DNA from: Oscillospiraceae bacterium
GTDB lineage: Bacteria > Bacillota > Clostridia > Oscillospirales > Ruminococcaceae
Length of the DNA stretch: 64,000 nucleotides
Assembly: GCA_022787085.1 (NCBI GenBank)
Contig: JALFVE010000016.1
Location: 1-64,000 of the forward strand
Direction: 5' to 3'
Shown here: positions 58,479 through 64,000 of the stretch, piece after piece
Numbering within the stretch: the stretch's first letter is position 1
Layout: each line of letters starts with the position of its first letter
Made by a program: the position numbers and the translations under genes
The notes under the pieces: generated by a model
What the model was told of the DNA's origin: nothing
Database searches by the model: none
What the model saw: only the letters and a program-made list of their open reading frames with translations

Positions 58479-59921
58479 ATGAGAGTTACAAACAGCGCAT
58501 TCAGCGGAGCTTTTTTAAACAGCTATAATTCACTGCTTTCAGACTACCTCAAATCTCAGAAAAAAATTCTGACACAGAGAAAATACAGCCGTGCCAGCGA
58601 GGATTCCTCCTCTGCGGCAAAGGCGGCTCATGTTAGAAAATCCCTTGAAAATCTGGATATATACGATGAGAATCTCAATACCGCAAAGGATCTCTTCTAT
58701 GCAGCTGAGGACGCTCTCTATGATATCGCAGACAAGACCTATCTTAATGTAAAATCCAAAATAGTATCCGTACAGGACACAATGGACCAGACCGAGCTTG
58801 ATATCATATCCCTCGAGCTTGAGCAGCAGGCAGAGCATATGATACAGGATATGAACACCGACTTTGCCACAAGGCAGATGTTCGGCTCCGCCAGCAATGA
58901 CAAAACCCCCTTTACCGTTTATTCCAAGGTAGAGATCACAATGGCTGACGGAACCGTAAAGGTATTCGGAAATGAGACCGATACTGCTGCCGTGAACGGC
59001 ACAGACATAACCATTCTTGAGGCTGATTCAATCGAAACAGCGGAGGACGGCAGCATTTGGGCAAACGGCATCGCCCTCACCGAAACTTCAGATGGCTTCT
59101 ACACCGACGAAAACGGCAATCTCTATGCAAAAGCTCCCGAAAAATATTACGACTCCGACGGCAATGAGATTACAGGGCTTGCGGATTTCAAGGGCGAGAC
59201 CTATTACAGCAGCCCCGATAAGGACGCTGCGGATACCATTAAATTCACGGTAAACGGCAGCCCCGATTTCAGTCCCTCTCCCTCCGAAAGGATAGTCTGC
59301 TACAACGATATCCCCGTAAATCTCATGGGAGATGAGCTGAAAAACGCCGTAAACGGCAGCACCATCAAGTATTACGACGACAAGGGCGAGCTTGTGGAAA
59401 CCAAGGAGATAAACGCTCCCACCGAAAGCGGCGGAGCAGACGGCTTCCCGGGAACAAATCCCATCTATGTGGATATCGGTCTTGGAATGAAGTATTACGG
59501 CAACGGAGCGGTAAATCCCTCCACCGCCCTTAACATGAGCCTTAACGGAGCCGAGATCACAGGCTGCGGCACCGATGACGACAATGATTCGCTGAATCTC
59601 ATTCAGCTTGTTTATGATGCCGCTGCGGCTCTCAGAAGAGGAGATACGGAATCCGTCAACCGCTATATCGACAAGCTGGACGAAGCAAACTCCAAGGTTA
59701 TGGACTCCATCACTACTCTCGGCGTGAAGCAGAACAATATGCAGATGTATCTTGACAGAAACGAGGTATACCGCATAAATCTCTCGGAAAAGCAAAATTC
59801 CATCGAAGGCGTGGATATCGAAAGAGAGATCACCAATATGAAGTCCATCGAAGCGGCATACAACGCATCCCTGTCCTTAGGCTCGGGAGTTATCCCCAAG
59901 AGCATATTCGATTTTGTCTGA
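58479..59921 (+). CDS. flgL: Flagellar hook-associated protein 3 (FlgL)
   Basis: A 480-residue flagellin-like junction protein. N-terminal helices RVTNSAFSGAFLNSYNSLLS and YSRASEDSSSAAKAAHVRKS, and the C-terminal helix with VDIEREITNMKSIEAAYNASL, are the conserved D0/D1 parts. The middle of about 250 residues is acidic and beta-rich with DENGNLYA-type strands. It lies 33 bp after flgK. Confidence 0.93.
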   Translation: MRVTNSAFSGAFLNSYNSLLSDYLKSQKKILTQRKYSRASEDSSSAAKAAHVRKSLENLDIYDENLNTAKDLFYAAEDALYDIADKTYLNVKSKIVSVQDTMDQTELDIISLELEQQAEHMIQDMNTDFATRQMFGSASNDKTPFTVYSKVEITMADGTVKVFGNETDTAAVNGTDITILEADSIETAEDGSIWANGIALTETSDGFYTDENGNLYAKAPEKYYDSDGNEITGLADFKGETYYSSPDKDAADTIKFTVNGSPDFSPSPSERIVCYNDIPVNLMGDELKNAVNGSTIKYYDDKGELVETKEINAPTESGGADGFPGTNPIYVDIGLGMKYYGNGAVNPSTALNMSLNGAEITGCGTDDDNDSLNLIQLVYDAAAALRRGDTESVNRYIDKLDEANSKVMDSITTLGVKQNNMQMYLDRNEVYRINLSEKQNSIEGVDIEREITNMKSIEAAYNASLSLGSGVIPKSIFDFV

Positions 59922-59957
59922 TTCTCCTAAAAATTATATTCACAGGAGGCAAGTGCT

Positions 59958-60548
59958 ATGGATCAGCTTTTAAATATCACATCAGTGCCCATTAATGTTG
60001 AAATAAACGTTACCCGTGCGGAGCTTAAGCTCGACACCTCCGCCCCCACCGTGCAGATAACCAAGAGCCCCGGAGGTATGCAGATAACCGCCGAGCCCAT
60101 CAAGGTGAATATTGACAACACCGCCGCCAGGGAAAGTCTGGGCTATGGTCATAAGAATATCGACACCTTTGCAAAGGACGAGGCTGAAAAGGGAATAAAG
60201 GTTGCCTATCAGGCAATCGCAAATATCGTGAACGAGGGCAATGCCTTAGGCAATTTTGAAGCCACCCCAGCCTCCATCGCTGCTTCCAAGGTAAGCAGGA
60301 CAATGGAGACGATCATGGAATTTCTCCCCAAGGAGGGACCCGATATAAGCTGGTCGGGCAACACACTGAGCATAAATTACAAGGCAGAGCAGCTTAATAT
60401 GGACTGGAACACAAATTCCACCGCAAAGCTTGAATTTGTTCCCGGAACGGTGGAATTTATCGTGAACCAGCGCCCCAAGGTTGAGATCGAATATACGGGC
60501 GAGCCTATCTACTTCCCCAGAAGCGCCGCTCCCGGTTATGAGGAATGA
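59958..60548 (+). CDS. DUF6470 family protein (YviE-like)
   Basis: A 196-residue soluble protein with a beta-rich N-terminus (LNITSVPINVEINVTRAELK and QITAEPIKVNIDNTAARESL) and a C-terminal PKVEIEYTGEPIYFP strand. This matches DUF6470, found between flgL and fliW in Bacillus (yviE) and Clostridia. Its function in flagellar assembly is not established. It overlaps the fliW region at TGATTATG. Confidence 0.88.
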   Translation: MDQLLNITSVPINVEINVTRAELKLDTSAPTVQITKSPGGMQITAEPIKVNIDNTAARESLGYGHKNIDTFAKDEAEKGIKVAYQAIANIVNEGNALGNFEATPASIAASKVSRTMETIMEFLPKEGPDISWSGNTLSINYKAEQLNMDWNTNSTAKLEFVPGTVEFIVNQRPKVEIEYTGEPIYFPRSAAPGYEE

Positions 60549-60550
60549 TT

Positions 60551-61003
60551 ATGAACGATACTATCAACAGAATAAAGGTAAAGACCCGTGACTTTGACGA
60601 GATCGAGGTTGCTCCCTCCGAAATAATCACCTTCCCCAACGGAATATTCGCCTTTGAGGATTATAAGGACTATATCCTTATTGCCCCGCTGGGAAACGGT
60701 AAATGCCCAGTCTGGCTCCAGAGCACGGAAAATCCCAATCTCTGCTTCATCCTCTTCGACCCGCTGGAATTCTGCTCGGATTATCGTGTGATGGTTGCGG
60801 ACGAGGATGTTGCGGTGCTGGATATTGAGGACGATAACGACGCAAAATTCTACGTTATCGCTGTTATCCCCGAAAATAACATGGACGCTACCGTAAATCT
60901 GAAAAGCCCCGTAATTATAAACACCCGCAACAATAAGGCAGCGCAGGTCATCGCAGCGGACGATTATCCCATAAAATTCCCCGTTTTTGCTAAGGAGGGC
61001 TGA
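60551..61003 (+). CDS. fliW: Flagellar assembly factor FliW
   Basis: A 150-residue protein that binds flagellin and, when free, sequesters CsrA, so that flagellin synthesis is matched to secretion. Signatures: ITFPNGIFAFEDYKDYIL, FILFDPLEF and SPVIINTRNNKAAQVI. ATG 60551 is preferred to 60545 since GAGGA lies 7 nt upstream. The adjacent csrA gene (3-bp gap) is its regulatory target. Confidence 0.95.
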   Translation: MNDTINRIKVKTRDFDEIEVAPSEIITFPNGIFAFEDYKDYILIAPLGNGKCPVWLQSTENPNLCFILFDPLEFCSDYRVMVADEDVAVLDIEDDNDAKFYVIAVIPENNMDATVNLKSPVIINTRNNKAAQVIAADDYPIKFPVFAKEG

Positions 61004-61006
61004 TAA

Positions 61007-61255
61007 ATGCTTATAATCACCCGAAAAACAGGCGAGGGAATACACATCGGCGAGGATGTTGTGGTCTCAGTGGTAGAAGCGGGCAAGGATAAGGTGAGGC
61101 TCGGCATCAGCGCTCCCAAGGATGTTAAGATCATCCGCTCGGAGGTATATGAATCCAAGGGATTTAACGTTGAAGCGGCGGTAAACAAGGTCTCCGCCGA
61201 CTTTATGAACAGATTCCTCACAGACAAACCCGCTCAGCTCAATGAGATCAAATGA
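61007..61255 (+). CDS. csrA: Carbon storage / translational regulator CsrA
   Basis: An 82-residue RNA-binding dimer. It starts MLIITRKTGEGIHIGEDVVV, followed by RLGISAPKDVKIIRSEVYE, the RNA-contact strands. In Gram-positive bacteria CsrA represses flagellin mRNA translation and is counteracted by FliW. The C-terminal helix extension (about residues 47-82) that FliW binds is present and longer than in Gram-negative CsrA. Confidence 0.96.
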   Translation: MLIITRKTGEGIHIGEDVVVSVVEAGKDKVRLGISAPKDVKIIRSEVYESKGFNVEAAVNKVSADFMNRFLTDKPAQLNEIK

Positions 61256-61288
61256 TCCCAAATAACTTCTGAAAGGACGGTCATTCAT

Positions 61289-64000
61289 ATGGCAAGCGCA
61301 CATGAAATAACAAGAATGACAGGTCTCGCCTCGGGTCTCGATATCGAGTCCTTAGTCAAGGCAGGCGTTGCCAATACAAAAAACTCTCTTGATAAAAGAA
61401 AGCAGAAGCTCCAGACTCTCCAGTGGAAGCAGGAGGCTTACAGAAGCGTTATTTCAACAATGTCTGATTTCAAGAAGAAATATCTCAATATCGAGTCTGC
61501 TTCTTCTGTCAGAGCAAATGCTGTTATGAAATCCAATAAGGCGGAATCCTCCGACGATTCTCTCAAAGTTTCTGCTTCCGCAAGCGCAGTTCCCGGAAAA
61601 TATTCCATCACCTCCGTTAAACAGGCAAAGGCTGCTTCCCTTACAGGAACAATGGCTTCCGCAGGTACTGTGGAGCTTGATTTCTCCGCAGCTTCCTCAG
61701 GCAGCAATACTGTTACCGTCACTCTTGACGGCTCCGCAAGGAATATTACCTTCGAGGGCGGTGCAAATGCAAAGGATAATTTCCTTACTGCTCTTAATGA
61801 TTCCTTCGGTGAGATAAGCGCAGCACGTTTCTCCTTCAAGGATGGCACTAACAAGCTCACCATCGAAAATGCTGCTGATGATAAGGTTTTCCATATATTT
61901 ACAGTTGGCTATAATTCCGCAGTGGGACTTAAAAATGATGCCTCCAACAGAATATCTTCCACCTCCTCACTGGGCAGCCTTGATTTTGTTCAGGAGCTTT
62001 CAGGAGACAGCTTTAAATTTTCTGTAAACGGTGTCGATTTTTCCTTCAATAAAAATACCACCGTCAAGGAAATGATGAGCACCATCAATAAATCTGATGC
62101 AGGCGTTACCATGAGCTTTAACGCTCTGTCACAGTCCTTCGAGATGAAAACTACCGAAACAGGCGCAGGCAAGGAACTGAAGATCTCTCAGACAAAGGGT
62201 AATCTTGTTAACGCTGTTTTCAATCTTGGCGATGAGCTTGGCATTGACCCTACCATTGCCACAGGACTTTCGGAAAAAAATATCGATAATTCAATAAAGG
62301 ATTTCAGCTTCACTGCCTCCGCAAGCGGCTTTGAATCGGGAGACGGCATTACTATCAACGGCAAGACCCTGGCGGTTACAGGTCTTACCCAAAAGCAGAA
62401 GACCGAGAAGATTACCATTGACGATTCCGAGATAAACGCAAAGCTCTACACCGACGCTGACGGCAATCAGATCTACAGCTATTCGAAAGACGGAAGCACG
62501 GTCTATGCAAAGAAAAATGCCGACGATTCCTATGAGGATGTAATGACCGTTTCCGCTGAAGGCGTTGTAAACGTGGGCGGCTCAGACCTTGAGGGCGTGA
62601 CTGAGGAGGATAAGCTCAAAGATCTGGGCATCGAAAAGGATTATAAGAAATATTCAAGCGACGAGATCGCTAAGGCGCTCAATGACGCTTATAAGGCTTC
62701 CTTCCCCAGCGGAAAGGGCAGCTTCTCCGTTGAGGTTTTCGATGATACAGGTGCAAAGATAAAGTTCACCCCTGCATCAGGCGAGGCGGTGTCTGTTGAA
62801 GCATCGGGAAATGTGTCCGTTGAAGGCGCTTCCTCCAATTTCACCGAAACACCCTATGACGGCAGCTATGTTATTGCAGATATGGAGAAAATAAATTTCA
62901 CCGTAAATGGCATGATGTCCTTCGGCATGGCAGGCTCAGGAGAAGGCGGAAAGGTTACAATTAACGATCTGCTCCGCTCGGGTTATTTTACATACGATCA
63001 GGATAAGGGCGTATTGTCCGTAACAGGAAAAAATACCGTTGAATTTGAAGGCGAGGGCGCAGAAGCCATTAAAAAGCTTTTCGGCACCTCCACTCTCAGC
63101 GGCGTGGATAACGTTGGCAGCATGACTCTCAGAGGCTCCAATGCTCAGATAACCATAAACGGCGTTACTCTCGAAAGCGCAGCTAACAGCTTTGCCGTTC
63201 AGGGTACCACATTCAGCATTGATGATGTTAAGGAGTTTACTGAGGACGATATCGCAAACGGCACTGCCGAGGAGATCTCCGTTAACGTATCCAAGGACAC
63301 AAGCAAGATAAAGGAAACCATATTAGGCTTTGTTGAAGCATATAACGAAATGCTCGACAAGGTTTACGATCAGCTTAATACCAAGCGTCCTAAAGATAAG
63401 GGTGATTATTTTGATCCCCTCACCGACGATCAGAAGGACGAAATGGAACCCGACGAGATCGAAAAGTGGGAGGAAAAGGCAAAGACAGGTCTCTTATACC
63501 ACGACAATACCCTTTCCAAGGTATTCACACAGATTCGTCAGGCTGTAGGCTGCGCAAATGTAGGCGGCATGACCATTCAGGCGCTTGGTATCGACACCTC
63601 CGATGATTTCAACGAGTACGGCAAGCTGAAAATTGACGATATGAGCGTGCTTGACGCTGCTATTGAGAAATACGGCGATGAGATCGCAAATTTCTTCACC
63701 GATACCAAGGACGGTCTCGGAACAGTCCTGAATAATGCCATAAATGACGCCATTGATACAAATACCAACAGAAACGGCTATCCCAAGGGCTCGCTCACCG
63801 CAATGGCAGGCGTGGCAAACACCCGCTCCGACCGCAACAATATGATCTATAATCAGATCTCAAGCCTTCAGAGCCTAATTGATACCCTTAATGATCGATA
63901 CGAAAATGAGCAGGAAAGACTCTGGAAGAAATATTCCACCCTTGAGTCCTATATTTCAACCATGAACAACCAGTCAACATCCCTCTTCGGTACTACCACA
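61289..64000 (+). CDS. fliD: Flagellar filament cap protein FliD, 3' end outside the window
   Basis: An open frame of 904 codons running off the window. The N-terminus ITRMTGLASGLDIESLVKAG with the following coiled coil (KNSLDKRKQKLQTLQWKQEAYR) is the FliD signature. The C-terminal coiled coil with RLWKKYSTLESYISTMNNQS is also present, so only a few residues are missing. Typical FliD is 450-700 residues; the extra length is beta-rich material in the middle (about residues 150-660). AAAGGA lies 11 nt before the ATG. Confidence 0.94.
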   Translation, partial: MASAHEITRMTGLASGLDIESLVKAGVANTKNSLDKRKQKLQTLQWKQEAYRSVISTMSDFKKKYLNIESASSVRANAVMKSNKAESSDDSLKVSASASAVPGKYSITSVKQAKAASLTGTMASAGTVELDFSAASSGSNTVTVTLDGSARNITFEGGANAKDNFLTALNDSFGEISAARFSFKDGTNKLTIENAADDKVFHIFTVGYNSAVGLKNDASNRISSTSSLGSLDFVQELSGDSFKFSVNGVDFSFNKNTTVKEMMSTINKSDAGVTMSFNALSQSFEMKTTETGAGKELKISQTKGNLVNAVFNLGDELGIDPTIATGLSEKNIDNSIKDFSFTASASGFESGDGITINGKTLAVTGLTQKQKTEKITIDDSEINAKLYTDADGNQIYSYSKDGSTVYAKKNADDSYEDVMTVSAEGVVNVGGSDLEGVTEEDKLKDLGIEKDYKKYSSDEIAKALNDAYKASFPSGKGSFSVEVFDDTGAKIKFTPASGEAVSVEASGNVSVEGASSNFTETPYDGSYVIADMEKINFTVNGMMSFGMAGSGEGGKVTINDLLRSGYFTYDQDKGVLSVTGKNTVEFEGEGAEAIKKLFGTSTLSGVDNVGSMTLRGSNAQITINGVTLESAANSFAVQGTTFSIDDVKEFTEDDIANGTAEEISVNVSKDTSKIKETILGFVEAYNEMLDKVYDQLNTKRPKDKGDYFDPLTDDQKDEMEPDEIEKWEEKAKTGLLYHDNTLSKVFTQIRQAVGCANVGGMTIQALGIDTSDDFNEYGKLKIDDMSVLDAAIEKYGDEIANFFTDTKDGLGTVLNNAINDAIDTNTNRNGYPKGSLTAMAGVANTRSDRNNMIYNQISSLQSLIDTLNDRYENEQERLWKKYSTLESYISTMNNQSTSLFGTTT

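Overview
The window reads as a chromosomal segment of a motile, Gram-positive anaerobe of the class Clostridia, most likely an Oscillospiraceae/Ruminococcus-type bacterium (inference from gene content, not from any search). Supporting signs are sporulation-associated genes (ytfJ, spoVS, a DacF-like carboxypeptidase), scpA/scpB beside ytfI/ytfJ-type genes, cell-wall anchoring by an NPKTG-type sorting signal, lipoproteins, a Gram-positive FlgM-FlgN-FlgK-FlgL-DUF6470-FliW-CsrA-FliD flagellar block, and many consensus sigma-A promoters with 17-bp spacers. No rRNA, tRNA, CRISPR array, prophage or intact transposase was seen.

Layout. (1) 1-9.1 kb: core genes, mostly on the plus strand: M50 protease, scpA, scpB, DUF2953 protein, ytfJ, D,D-carboxypeptidase, rluB, dCMP deaminase, a minus-strand AIM24 protein, a WYL regulator, ymdB and spoVS. 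(2) 9.1-25.2 kb: a membrane glycosyltransferase followed by a complete type IV pilus locus: pilins, pilT, pilB, pilD, minor pilins, a 1025-residue PilX-like protein, pilO, a fused pilM-pilN and pilC. All are on the minus strand except pilD. (3) 25.5-29.7 kb: two minus-strand operons: degenerate nucleotidyltransferase + HEPN + amidohydrolase, and transglutaminase lipoprotein + EamA + DUF6062. (4) 29.9-41 kb, plus strand: CPBP-like membrane protein, a TadA-GNAT fusion, a small unknown protein, an orphan GyrB/ParE-like topoisomerase subunit, pheA, a four-gene cassette of atypical pilin-like proteins with a second PilT, and a wall-anchored repeat protein. (5) 41-49.7 kb: CNNM transporter, iron alcohol dehydrogenase, foldase-like lipoprotein, purB, and a YlqH/YlqG-type pair related to flagellar FlhB/FliK. 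(6) 50-64 kb, plus strand: chemotaxis operon cheA-cheW-cheR-cheB-cheW, then a flagellar operon behind a near-perfect sigma-D promoter, running off the window inside fliD.

The window therefore carries two surface motility machines, type IV pili and flagella with chemotaxis. Each has local regulatory signs: phased direct repeats above the pilC promoter; FlgM/sigma-D and FliW/CsrA for flagella. The least explained items are a pair of about 170-bp palindromic elements (32061-32238 and 43989-44150) that sit in the same orientation directly ahead of two unrelated genes and pair through different arm sequences, the atypical pilin/PilT cassette at 36.3-38.9 kb, and the orphan type IIA topoisomerase B subunit.
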